From Brachybacterium sp. (GTDB taxonomy: Bacteria > Actinomycetota > Actinomycetes > Actinomycetales > Dermabacteraceae), in NCBI GenBank assembly GCA_030451965.1, contig JAKDNE010000195.1, positions 1 through 6,328 of the forward strand: DNA of 6,328 nt, written 5' to 3'. The position numbers and the translations under genes were made by a program. The notes beneath the pieces were generated by a model. The model was not told the origin of the DNA. It searched no databases and was given only the letters and a program-made list of their open reading frames with translations. Positions 1 through 5,856 of this stretch are shown here, piece after piece; the stretch's first letter is position 1, and the number at the start of each line of letters is the position of its first letter.

Positions 1-95
1 GGCTGTTGGTCCTGGCCCACGGGCAGGAGAGAAGGGATGATGGGACCAGCGGCGCACCGTCCTTTCCCCGCCCCCGCGCCGACCGTCGTACGACG

Positions 96-102
96 AAGGA
101 GG
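96..102 (+). promoter_or_regulatory. Ribosome binding site that decides the monooxygenase start
   Basis: AAGGAGG, a near-perfect Shine-Dalgarno sequence, lies 6 bases before the ATG at 109. It is the main reason for choosing 109. A second, weaker site (AGGAG, 25-29) lies 7 bases before an in-frame ATG at 37. Confidence 0.75.
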
Positions 103-108
103 CAGGAG

Positions 109-1197
109 ATGACCGCCACGGCATCAGGACACCGCAGGGCCCCACGCATCGGCTTCGTGGCCCAGATCGAGCACACGGACATCCGCTCCGACGGACGGTC
201 CGTCACCAGTCGCGGCCTCGAGGAGGGCATCGACCTGTTCCTCACCGCCGAGGACCTCGGGTACGACGTGGGCTACGTGCGCACCCGCCACCTGCAGGGC
301 ACGCTCTCCTCGCCGCTGCTGTTCCTCGCAGCGCTGGGGCGCCACACCGCACGCATCGAGCTCGGCACCGCCGTGATCCCGCTGCGCTTCGAGAACGCCG
401 GCCGGCTCGCCGAGGACCTGGCCACCGCGGACCTGCTCACCGGGGGCAGGCTCCGACCCGGGGTGAGCTCCGGCTACTCGGCGCACGAGGCCATGTACAC
501 CCGCGCCTTCGGGGCGGTGCCGGAGCGTGCTGAGCACGTGGACCGCGTGCTGCACGATCTGGTCTCACTGCTGGACGGCGAGATCGTCGCGGGTGCCGAC
601 CGGCACGTCGAAGAGGTCGCGGCGGGAAGCCCGCTGCGGCTGCAGCCGCAGGTGCCCGGGCTCCGCAGCCGGCTCGCCTACGGCGCTGCCGATCCGCGAC
701 GGGCGGCACTGGCGGGCCATCTCGGGCTCCGTCTCCAGCTGGCCACCATGGCGCCGGACGACGGATCGGGACGCCCCTTCGCACAGCTGCAGCTCGACGC
801 GCTCGAGGCGTATCGCAGCGCATCGCGGGAGGCGGGTCACGGCGAGGGGCATGTGATGGTCAGCCGCCAGATGCTCCCGGTGCGCAGCGACGCCGAGCTG
901 GAGCGCTACATGACTCTGCTCCCCCGGGAGCGTGCCGCGGATCCACGGGTCGTCGGCGAGCACCACGGCCAGGAGATCGGTGGGCACGACGCGGTGTTCA
1001 GCGAGGTCGTGCTCGATCAGCCCGCGACGGTCGCCCAGGCGCTGTGGGAGGACCCGGCGGTCCGCGCCGCTGACGAGGTCGTGCTGGTGCTCCCTCCCGG
1101 AGCCCCGGCGGCCGATCAGCAGGAGCTGCTGCGGACCTTCGGGGCGCTGGTCGTCCCACCGCTGCAGATGGTGCTCGGCGGCGGCGAGACGGGCTGA
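109..1197 (+). CDS. LLM-class (luciferase-like) flavin-dependent monooxygenase
   Basis: This 362-residue protein belongs to the bacterial luciferase-like family, TIM-barrel enzymes that use reduced flavin (FMN or F420) to oxidise organic substrates; the substrate cannot be told here. Visible family features are the first strand RIGF (13-16), the segment SSPLLFLAALGRHTARIELGTAV (68-89, strand-helix-strand typical of the family), the PLRFENAGRLAEDLATADLLTGGRL block (91-115), then GVSSGY (118-123) and the AFG-VPERAEHVDRVL helix (133-148). The C-terminal part is less conserved. The start at 109 has a strong Shine-Dalgarno; an in-frame start at 37 would add 24 Arg/Pro-rich residues ahead of the family domain, and its codons have fewer G/C third positions. 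Bases 1-95 hold no other gene I can support. The gene ends convergently to glyQS inside a stem-loop. It has no evident functional link to the zinc genes. Family call is firm; flavin type and substrate are unknown. Confidence 0.9.
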   Translation: MTATASGHRRAPRIGFVAQIEHTDIRSDGRSVTSRGLEEGIDLFLTAEDLGYDVGYVRTRHLQGTLSSPLLFLAALGRHTARIELGTAVIPLRFENAGRLAEDLATADLLTGGRLRPGVSSGYSAHEAMYTRAFGAVPERAEHVDRVLHDLVSLLDGEIVAGADRHVEEVAAGSPLRLQPQVPGLRSRLAYGAADPRRAALAGHLGLRLQLATMAPDDGSGRPFAQLQLDALEAYRSASREAGHGEGHVMVSRQMLPVRSDAELERYMTLLPRERAADPRVVGEHHGQEIGGHDAVFSEVVLDQPATVAQALWEDPAVRAADEVVLVLPPGAPAADQQELLRTFGALVVPPLQMVLGGGETG

Positions 1198-1216
1198 GCC
1201 CGTCGCACCGCCGCCG
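1176..1216. terminator. Two-part stem-loop between convergent genes, probable bidirectional terminator
   Basis: The inner stem GACGGGC (1188-1194) pairs perfectly with GCCCGTC (1198-1204), and the three-base loop is exactly the TGA stop codon of the monooxygenase gene. After a 3x3 internal loop, CGGCGGCGG (1176-1184) pairs with CCGCCGCCG (1208-1216). That makes 16 GC-rich pairs, readable on both strands, in the gap between two facing genes. No T-tract follows on either side, so this is not a classical intrinsic terminator; U-less hairpin terminators have been proposed for actinobacteria. Structure is seen in the sequence; termination is inferred. Confidence 0.6.
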
Positions 1217-1231
1217 CACGGGGGACGTCGC

Positions 1232-2623
1232 TCAGGCTCCGAGCAGGCGCGTGGCGAGGTAGGACTCGACCTGGTCCAGCGCCACCCGCTCCTGCGCCAT
1301 GGTGTCGCGCTCGCGGATGGTGACGGACTGGTCCTCGGCGGTCTCGAAGTCGACCGTGATGCAGAACGGGGTGCCGATCTCGTCCTGGCGACGGTAGCGG
1401 CGGCCGATCGCCTGGGTGACGTCCATGTCGACGTTCCAGTGCTTGCGCAGCTGGTCGGCGAGCTGGGTGGCGCGGGGCACGAGGTCCTCGCTCTTGGACA
1501 GCGGCAGCACGGCGACCTTGATCGGCGCGAGGCGCGGATCGAGCTTGAGCACGGTGCGCTTGTCGACCCCGCCCTTGGCGTTGGGGGCTTCGTCCTCGGT
1601 GTAGGCGTCCACCAGGAAGGCCATCATCGAGCGGGTCAGACCGAAGGACGGCTCGATGACGTACGGGGTAAAGCGCTCGCCCGCGGCCTGGTCGAAGTAC
1701 TGCATCTTGGTGCCGGAGCCCTCGGTGTGGCTGGACAGGTCGAAGTCGGTGCGGTTGGCGATGCCCATCAGCTCACCCCACTCGCTGCCCTGGAAGCCGA
1801 AGCGGTACTCGAGGTCGATGGTGCCGGCGCTGTAGTGGGCGCGCTCCTCCTCGGGGACGTCGAAGCGGCGCAGGTTGTCCGCTTCGATGCCGAGGTCGAT
1901 GTACCAGTCCCAGCAGGCCTCGACCCAGTCCTTGAACTGCTGATCGGCCTCCGCCGGCGTGGTGAAGAACTCGATCTCCATCTGCTCGAACTCGCGGGTG
2001 CGGAAGATGAAGTTGCCGGGGGTGATCTCGTTGCGGAACGCCTTGCCGATCTGGCCGATGCCGAAGGGCGGCTTCTGGCGGGTGGCGGTGACGACATTGA
2101 GGAAGTTCACGAAGATGCCCTGCGCGGTCTCGGGGCGCAGGAAGTGCAGGCCCGCTTCGTTGTCGACAGCACCGAGGTAGGTCTTGACCAGGCCGGAGAA
2201 CTGCTGCGGCTCCGTGAACTCGCCGCGGGTGCCGCAGTTGGGGCAGGCGATCTCGGCCATGCCGCCCTCGGGGGCGCGGCCCTTCTTCTCCTCGAAGGCC
2301 TCCAGCAGATGGTCCTCGCGGAAGCGGTTGTGGCAGCTCTTGCACTCCACCAGCGGATCGGTGAAGGTCTCGACGTGACCGGAGGCCTCCCAGACCTGCT
2401 TGGGCAGGATGATCGAGGAGTCCAGGCCCACCATGTCGCCGCGGGACTGCACGAAGGTGCGCCACCACTGCTTCTTGATGTTCTCCTTGAGCTCCACACC
2501 GAGCGGACCGTAGTCCCACGCGGAGCGGGTTCCGCCGTAGATCTCACCGGCCGGGAACACGAAGCCGCGCTTCTTGGCGAGTGCGATGACGTTGTCCAGC
2601 GTGCTGGCGGGGGCCTTGGCCAC
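1232..2623 (-). CDS. glyQS: Glycine--tRNA ligase (class II, single-chain alpha2 type)
   Basis: Charges tRNA-Gly with glycine in the cytoplasm using ATP. The 463 residues match the usual length of the homodimeric bacterial/eukaryotic-type GlyRS, unlike the alpha2beta2 type. The N-terminus has the typical FVFPAGEIYGG (21-31) and AWDYGPLG (35-42) segments. A zinc-ribbon-like insertion carries C94-x2-C97 and C127-x2-C130. Catalytic core: RPETAQGIF (163-171), motif 2 with FRNE (196-199) followed by the RTREFEQMEIEFF segment (208-220), and motif 3 with EPSFGLTRSMM (324-334, Arg331). The C-terminal anticodon-binding domain starts near 366 (APIKVAVLPL) and contains the GRRYRRQDEIGTPF segment (407-420). 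The start is GTG, 7 bases after AGGAG; the conserved N-terminus leaves little room for another choice. It runs opposite to its neighbours, divergent from znuA. Proximity of glyS and zur is known in other actinobacteria. An essential housekeeping gene, apparently intact. Confidence 0.97.
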   Translation of the reverse strand: MAKAPASTLDNVIALAKKRGFVFPAGEIYGGTRSAWDYGPLGVELKENIKKQWWRTFVQSRGDMVGLDSSIILPKQVWEASGHVETFTDPLVECKSCHNRFREDHLLEAFEEKKGRAPEGGMAEIACPNCGTRGEFTEPQQFSGLVKTYLGAVDNEAGLHFLRPETAQGIFVNFLNVVTATRQKPPFGIGQIGKAFRNEITPGNFIFRTREFEQMEIEFFTTPAEADQQFKDWVEACWDWYIDLGIEADNLRRFDVPEEERAHYSAGTIDLEYRFGFQGSEWGELMGIANRTDFDLSSHTEGSGTKMQYFDQAAGERFTPYVIEPSFGLTRSMMAFLVDAYTEDEAPNAKGGVDKRTVLKLDPRLAPIKVAVLPLSKSEDLVPRATQLADQLRKHWNVDMDVTQAIGRRYRRQDEIGTPFCITVDFETAEDQSVTIRERDTMAQERVALDQVESYLATRLLGA

Positions 2624-2630
2624 GGGGAGA

Positions 2631-2635
2631 CTCCT
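2631..2635 (-). promoter_or_regulatory. Ribosome binding site of glyQS
   Basis: On the minus strand this reads AGGAG, 7 bases upstream of the GTG start (2623-2621). It supports the GTG as the true start, since no ATG is available nearby. Confidence 0.7.
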
Positions 2636-2662
2636 GGTGACGGTGGGGTACGGAACCGTCCC

Positions 2663-2668
2663 AGCATA
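2663..2668 (-). promoter_or_regulatory. Possible -10 element for glyQS
   Basis: The minus strand reads TATGCT, which fits the TAnnnT pattern of -10 elements. It would place the transcript start near 2656, giving an untranslated leader of about 33 bases that contains the AGGAG site. I found no convincing -35 hexamer 16-18 bases upstream. Tentative. Confidence 0.3.
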
Positions 2669-2724
2669 GTCATCCGGAAGGCTGTGACGGTCCCCACGTG
2701 AGGCAGCTCAGGGCGCCCGTCGAC

Positions 2725-2753
2725 TTGCGCTCGCCCGACCTGCTCGTGAGAAT
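2725..2753 (+). promoter_or_regulatory. Predicted promoter of the znuA-znuC-znuB operon
   Basis: TTGCGC (2725-2730, three of six matching TTGACA) is followed by a 17-base spacer and GAGAAT (2748-2753, one change from the TAnnnT pattern). Seven bases later comes the A of the znuA ATG at 2761, where transcription would be expected to begin. No Shine-Dalgarno precedes that ATG, so the message would be leaderless, a common mode in actinobacteria. The Zur palindrome covers the -10 element. Individual hexamers are weak; the spacing and the operator position make the case. Confidence 0.5.
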
Positions 2754-2761
2754 GATTGTCA
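2747..2761 (+). promoter_or_regulatory. Zur operator (zinc-responsive repressor site)
   Basis: TGAGAATGATTGTCA is a 7-1-7 inverted repeat: the arms TGAGAAT and ATTGTCA agree at 6 of 7 positions around a central G. From memory, actinobacterial Zur sites resemble TGAAAATGATTTTCA, which this matches at 13 of 15 positions. It is an AT-rich patch (5 G/C of 15) in GC-rich DNA, lies immediately before a zinc-uptake operon that also encodes Zur, and overlaps the predicted -10 element and start. Binding here would block RNA polymerase directly. I saw no second copy upstream of zur or glyQS. Confidence 0.85.
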
Positions 2762-3738
2762 TGACGCTCCTGCCCCGCCCCTCCCGGCGCACCCTCCTCA
2801 CGGCCACCGGTCTCGGGGTCGGCGCCGCGCTCCTGGCCGCATGCGGGGGCGAGAACGGGGCAGCGGACGGGACGCTGTCCGTCGTGACCTCGGCCTATCC
2901 GCTCGCATTCCTGGTCACGAGGATCGGCGGGGACCACGTCACGCTGCTCGATCTCACCTCGCCCGGGGCCGACGCCCACGGCCTCGAGCTCTCCATCAAG
3001 CAGGTCCTCTCCATCGAACAGGCCGATCTGGTGCTCCAGATCCCCGGCTTCCAGAACGCGCTCGACGACGCCATCGCCTCCCACAGCCAGGACAACGTGC
3101 TGGACATCTCCGCCGCGCTCACCCTGCTGCCGGCCGAGGCCGCAAGCACCCATGAGGAGCACGCGGGCGAAAGCGAGGACGAGCACGAGCACGAGCACGA
3201 GACCGACGACGCCCACAACCACGGCCCCTTCGACCCGCATCTCTGGCACGACCCGGTGCGGATGGCAGATCTCGCGGACGCGATCGGTCGACGTCTGGGA
3301 GAGCTCTCACCGGAGAACTCCCGCAGCTTCACCGATGCGGCCGCCACTCTGCGCACCGAGCTCGAGTCGCTCGATGCCGAGCTGGCGGAGTCCTTCGGCG
3401 AGGTCGCAGGCGAGAAGCCCTTCGTCACCAGCCACTCGGCCTACACCTATCTCGCCGAACGCTACGACCTGCACCAGATCGGGATCGCCGGCGTGGACCC
3501 GGAGACCGAACCCTCCCCGCAGCGGCTGCTGGCCCTGGAGTCCGTCGTGCAGGACACGGGGGTCACGACGATCTTCTTCGAGGCCTCGGCCTCACCGAAG
3601 GTCGCCCAGACCCTCGCCCAGAACCTCGGCATCGAGAGCGAGGAACTCGACAACCTCGAGACCCAGCAATCGCCGGAGTCCGATTATCCTCGGGTGATGC
3701 GAGAGAACTGTGCCAAGCTCGTCGCGAGCTGGACGTGA
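2761..3738 (+). CDS. znuA: Zinc ABC transporter substrate-binding lipoprotein
   Basis: Captures zinc outside the membrane and delivers it to ZnuB/ZnuC; cluster A-I (ZnuA/TroA-like) family, 325 residues. The signal peptide has an Arg pair in a Tat-like setting (SRRTLL, 8-13), a hydrophobic stretch and a lipobox LAAC with Cys28 as the lipidated residue. Probable metal ligands by family position: His73 (in GADAHGLEL), His160 or His163 (in DPHLWHDP), His225 (in TSHSAY), and an acidic residue near Glu274. A loop at 131-154, rich in His, Glu and Asp (seven His), is the mobile metal-binding loop typical of zinc rather than manganese members. The end carries the family-like SDYPRVMREN (307-316). ATG 2761 was chosen because it gives a normal signal peptide and sits right after the operator; in-frame starts at 2752 (ATG) and 2698 (GTG) are possible, but 2698 would make the n-region too long. 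Its stop overlaps the znuC start. Zinc specificity is inferred from the Zur site, loop and operon. Confidence 0.92.
   Translation: MTLLPRPSRRTLLTATGLGVGAALLAACGGENGAADGTLSVVTSAYPLAFLVTRIGGDHVTLLDLTSPGADAHGLELSIKQVLSIEQADLVLQIPGFQNALDDAIASHSQDNVLDISAALTLLPAEAASTHEEHAGESEDEHEHEHETDDAHNHGPFDPHLWHDPVRMADLADAIGRRLGELSPENSRSFTDAAATLRTELESLDAELAESFGEVAGEKPFVTSHSAYTYLAERYDLHQIGIAGVDPETEPSPQRLLALESVVQDTGVTTIFFEASASPKVAQTLAQNLGIESEELDNLETQQSPESDYPRVMRENCAKLVASWT
3181..3198 (+). repeat. Three perfect GAGCAC hexamers encoding Glu-His repeats
   Basis: Three tandem GAGCAC units lie between the related units GAGGAC (3175-3180) and GAGACC (3199-3204), inside znuA. They encode the EHEHEH core of the His/Glu-rich metal-binding loop. 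Such short in-frame repeats can change length by slippage without breaking the reading frame. Confidence 0.85.
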
Positions 3739-4499
3739 GCGTCCAACGCCCGCCCGTCATCGAGGTGAACGGGGTGTCCGTGGACCGCGGGGGCCAGCGC
3801 GTGCTGCATGACGTCGATCTGCGCATCGAGCCCGGGGAGCTGGTCGCACTGCTCGGTGCGAACGGCTCCGGAAAGTCGACGCTGCTCAGAGCCGTGGTGG
3901 GTGTGCTGCCGCTGGCGAGCGGCACCGCGCGACTCTTCGGCTCCCCGGTCCAGCGCGGCACCTCCCATGATCGTCTGGGCTACGTGCCCCAGGAGACTGC
4001 GGAGACCGGTTCGATCCCGGCCACGGCGCGGGAGACGGTCGCGAGCGGTCTGCTGGGAGCCCGCTCCTGGTGGCCCAGCGCCCGCGATCCGCGCGTGATG
4101 GCCGCTCTCGAGGCCGTCGGGATGGCGGATCTCGCCGGCCGTCCGGTCACCCGGATGTCCGGTGGGCAGCGCCGCCGCGTGATGATCGCCCGCGCCCTGG
4201 TGCGCGACCCCCAGCTGCTGGTGCTCGACGAACCCTTCTCCGGCGTGGACGTGCCGACCCAGGAGCTGATCTCCGAACTCTTCCGGGAGCTCTCGGCCGC
4301 CGGGACCACCATCCTCGTGGTCCTGCACGAGACCGGCCCGCTGGCCGGCGACATCCGCCGTGCCGTGGTGCTCGACCACGGCCATGTCGTCCATGACGGC
4401 GCCGAGAACGAACGCCCCCGCCTGGACCCCGGCCCCGGCCATCCCGAGGACGCCGCCCTGCTGGACGAATGCCTCGGACAGGAGATCCACCCCCTATGA
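3735..4499 (+). CDS. znuC: Zinc ABC transporter ATP-binding protein
   Basis: ATPase subunit that powers zinc import from the inner face of the membrane; 254 residues, normal for the family. The full nucleotide-binding motif set is present: Walker A GANGSGKST (41-49), Q-loop Gln86 in GYVPQE, signature MSGGQ (141-145), Walker B LLVLDEP (161-167) with catalytic Glu166, D-loop SGVD (169-172) and switch His198 in VVLHE. The start is GTG at 3735, sharing GTGA with the znuA stop; there is no early in-frame ATG and only a poor Shine-Dalgarno, so translation is probably coupled to znuA. The tail beyond 220 is Pro/Glu/Asp-rich and includes a Cys (246) and two His; its role is unknown. The 3' end overlaps znuB by four bases. 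Confidence 0.93.
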   Translation: MSVQRPPVIEVNGVSVDRGGQRVLHDVDLRIEPGELVALLGANGSGKSTLLRAVVGVLPLASGTARLFGSPVQRGTSHDRLGYVPQETAETGSIPATARETVASGLLGARSWWPSARDPRVMAALEAVGMADLAGRPVTRMSGGQRRRVMIARALVRDPQLLVLDEPFSGVDVPTQELISELFRELSAAGTTILVVLHETGPLAGDIRRAVVLDHGHVVHDGAENERPRLDPGPGHPEDAALLDECLGQEIHPL

Positions 4500-5419
4500 T
4501 CTCGCCCCTCGACATCCTCACCTCCGATCTGCTGCGGTACCCGCTGATCATCGCCGTTCTCATCGGGCTCACCGCTCCCGTGGTCGGCACCTACCTGGTG
4601 CAGAAGCGGCTCTCCCTGCTCGGCGACGGGCTCGGCCACGTGGCCCTGACCGGAGTCGCCGTCGGCTGGCTGGTCGGCGCGTGGACATCCGCCACGCCCG
4701 CGGATCTGCTCGCGATCCCGGGGGCGCTGGCCGCCTCGGTGATCGGCGCCCTGCTGATCGAGTACGTGCGCGAGGTCAGCCACACCAGCCGTGACGTGGC
4801 ACTCGCGATCCTCTTCTACGGCGGCATCGCCGGCGGCGTGGTGATCATCCAGCTCGCCGGCGGCACCTCCCAGAACCTGATGGCCTACCTCTTCGGCTCG
4901 CTGTCCACCGTCACGGCTCCCGACGCGCTGATCTCCGTCGTGCTCGCAGTGGTGGTGCTGGGGATCGGGGTGGGGCTGTCCGGGCTGCTCGCGGCGGTCA
5001 CCGCGGACGAGGAGTTCGCCCGCGCCTCGGGCCTGCCGGTGCGCACGGTCAACATCCTCATCGCCGTGATGGCGGCGCTGACGGTCACCCTGTCCATGCG
5101 GATCGTCGGCGCGCTGATGGTCTCCGCCCTGATGATCGTCCCGGTCGCCGCCGCGCAGCACCTCGTGGTCGGATTCACCCGCACCATGCGCACAGCCATG
5201 GTGATCGCCGTGCTGTGCTCGCTGGGCGGGCTGCTGATCACGGTGTATGTCGACCTGCCGCCGGGCGGCGTGATCGTGCTGTTGACGATCGCGGTCTACG
5301 CCCTGGGGCTCCTGACCCGGGCGCTGCGACCGGCCCGGAAGCATTCGGGGGTCACGGGCCCCGGTCCCTCCCGCTCCGGCGGTGTGCCCACCACCGCACG
5401 TGCAACTCCCCACGACTGA
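4496..5419 (+). CDS. znuB: Zinc ABC transporter permease (ABC-3 family)
   Basis: Forms the membrane channel of the zinc importer; 307 residues. It has about eight or nine hydrophobic segments, roughly 16-34, 43-64, 70-90, 100-120, 141-168, 184-199, 203-225, 231-252 and 256-276. Family features are GDGLGHVALTGVAVG (43-57; the ZnuB/TroC group has a similar GD-L-H-P/TG segment), DEEFARASGLPV (171-182), and VGALMVSALMIVPVAAA (204-220). ATG 4496 shares ATGA with the znuC stop and has AGGAG (4480-4484) 11 bases upstream; an in-frame ATG at 4469 lies deeper in znuC and is less likely. The last 30 or so residues form a Pro/Gly/Ser/Thr/Arg-rich hydrophilic tail after the final membrane segment, likely cytoplasmic or disordered. 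Only one permease gene is present, so it presumably acts as a homodimer. Confidence 0.93.
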   Translation: MISPLDILTSDLLRYPLIIAVLIGLTAPVVGTYLVQKRLSLLGDGLGHVALTGVAVGWLVGAWTSATPADLLAIPGALAASVIGALLIEYVREVSHTSRDVALAILFYGGIAGGVVIIQLAGGTSQNLMAYLFGSLSTVTAPDALISVVLAVVVLGIGVGLSGLLAAVTADEEFARASGLPVRTVNILIAVMAALTVTLSMRIVGALMVSALMIVPVAAAQHLVVGFTRTMRTAMVIAVLCSLGGLLITVYVDLPPGGVIVLLTIAVYALGLLTRALRPARKHSGVTGPGPSRSGGVPTTARATPHD

Positions 5420-5442
5420 TAGAAGTCCGGATGACGGTCGGG

Positions 5443-5448
5443 GACAAT
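5443..5448 (+). promoter_or_regulatory. Possible -10 element of an internal zur promoter
   Basis: GACAAT lies six bases before the zur ATG at 5455, and no Shine-Dalgarno precedes that ATG. The layout copies that of znuA (GAGAAT, seven bases, ATG), so a leaderless zur message is possible. The matching -35 position (5420-5425, TAGAAG) is poor. No Zur palindrome is visible here, so this promoter, if real, would not be repressed in the same way. Tentative. Confidence 0.3.
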
Positions 5449-5454
5449 AGCGGC

Positions 5455-5856
5455 ATGCAACGGAACACCCGCCAGCGCGCCGCGATCCTCGAGACGCTCT
5501 CGCGGCAGGATGACTTCCGCAGCGCCCAGCAGATCCATGAGCAGATGAAGGCCGACGGGGAGACCGTGGGCCTGGCCACGGTGTACCGCAACCTCCAGGT
5601 CCTCTCCCGCTCCGATCGGCTCGACGTGCTGGTGGCAGGCGATGGCGAAGCCCTGTACCGCCAGTGCGAGGACACGGGACACCATCATCACCTGGTGTGC
5701 CGGGAGTGCGGCCGCACGGTCGAGTTCCTCGCCCCGAAGCTCGAGAACGCGATGACCGCGATCGCCCACGAGCACGGTTTCACCGATGTGGATCACACCC
5801 TCGAGGTGTTCGGGCTGTGCAGCGACCATGCCGAGGGCGGGGTCGAGACCCGATGA
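5455..5856 (+). CDS. zur: Zinc uptake regulator (Fur family)
   Basis: Cytoplasmic repressor that binds operators such as 2747-2761 when loaded with zinc; 133 residues. The N-terminal winged helix opens with RNTRQRAAIL (3-12) and has the recognition helix in VGLATVYRNLQVL (38-50). Compared from memory with M. tuberculosis FurB/Zur, sensory ligands are present: Asp57, Cys71, His77, His79 for one site and His76, His78, Glu97, His114 for the other. The structural site has C82-x2-C85 and Cys122, but its fourth residue is His125 where Cys is usual (GLCSDH instead of the usual C-x2-C). The Cys71-to-HHHH spacing is one residue longer than in FurB. ATG 5455 gives the usual Zur N-terminus; ATG 5431 (141 residues) is an alternative with a weak AGAAG upstream. 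It follows znuB by 35 bases and its stop overlaps the next gene. Zur rather than Fur or Mur follows from the ligands, operator and operon. Confidence 0.92.
   Translation: MQRNTRQRAAILETLSRQDDFRSAQQIHEQMKADGETVGLATVYRNLQVLSRSDRLDVLVAGDGEALYRQCEDTGHHHHLVCRECGRTVEFLAPKLENAMTAIAHEHGFTDVDHTLEVFGLCSDHAEGGVETR

Noticed and set aside
2..40. Possible tail of an upstream gene ending in TGA at 38-40, overlapping ATG 37
   Set aside because: Only 12 codons are visible and just 4 have G or C in the third position, unlike the real genes here.
2637..2691. Direct repeat GTGACGGT (2637-2644 and 2684-2691) with an inverted copy ACCGTC (2655-2660), giving a 6-bp hairpin ahead of glyQS
   Set aside because: Short GC-rich words of this type recur elsewhere in the window (TGACGGT also near 5084 and 5432), the stem is weak with a 10-base loop, and no known regulator or T-box structure fits.
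932..2701. A 589-codon plus-strand open frame across glyQS
   Set aside because: It lies antisense to a clear glycyl-tRNA synthetase and is Leu/Val/Gly/Ala-rich with no recognisable domain; long antisense frames are expected in high-GC DNA.
2624..2740. T-box or other riboswitch ahead of glyQS
   Set aside because: The gap is too short for a T-box and no specifier or antiterminator features were seen; the predicted leader is about 33 bases.
3980..5413. A 477-codon minus-strand open frame across znuC and znuB
   Set aside because: His/Gly/Asp/Arg-rich low-complexity translation opposite two genes with full family motifs; a GC-content artefact.
5420..5454. A second Zur operator in front of zur
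   Set aside because: The AT-richer GACAAT patch is not part of an inverted repeat and does not match the 2747-2761 site.
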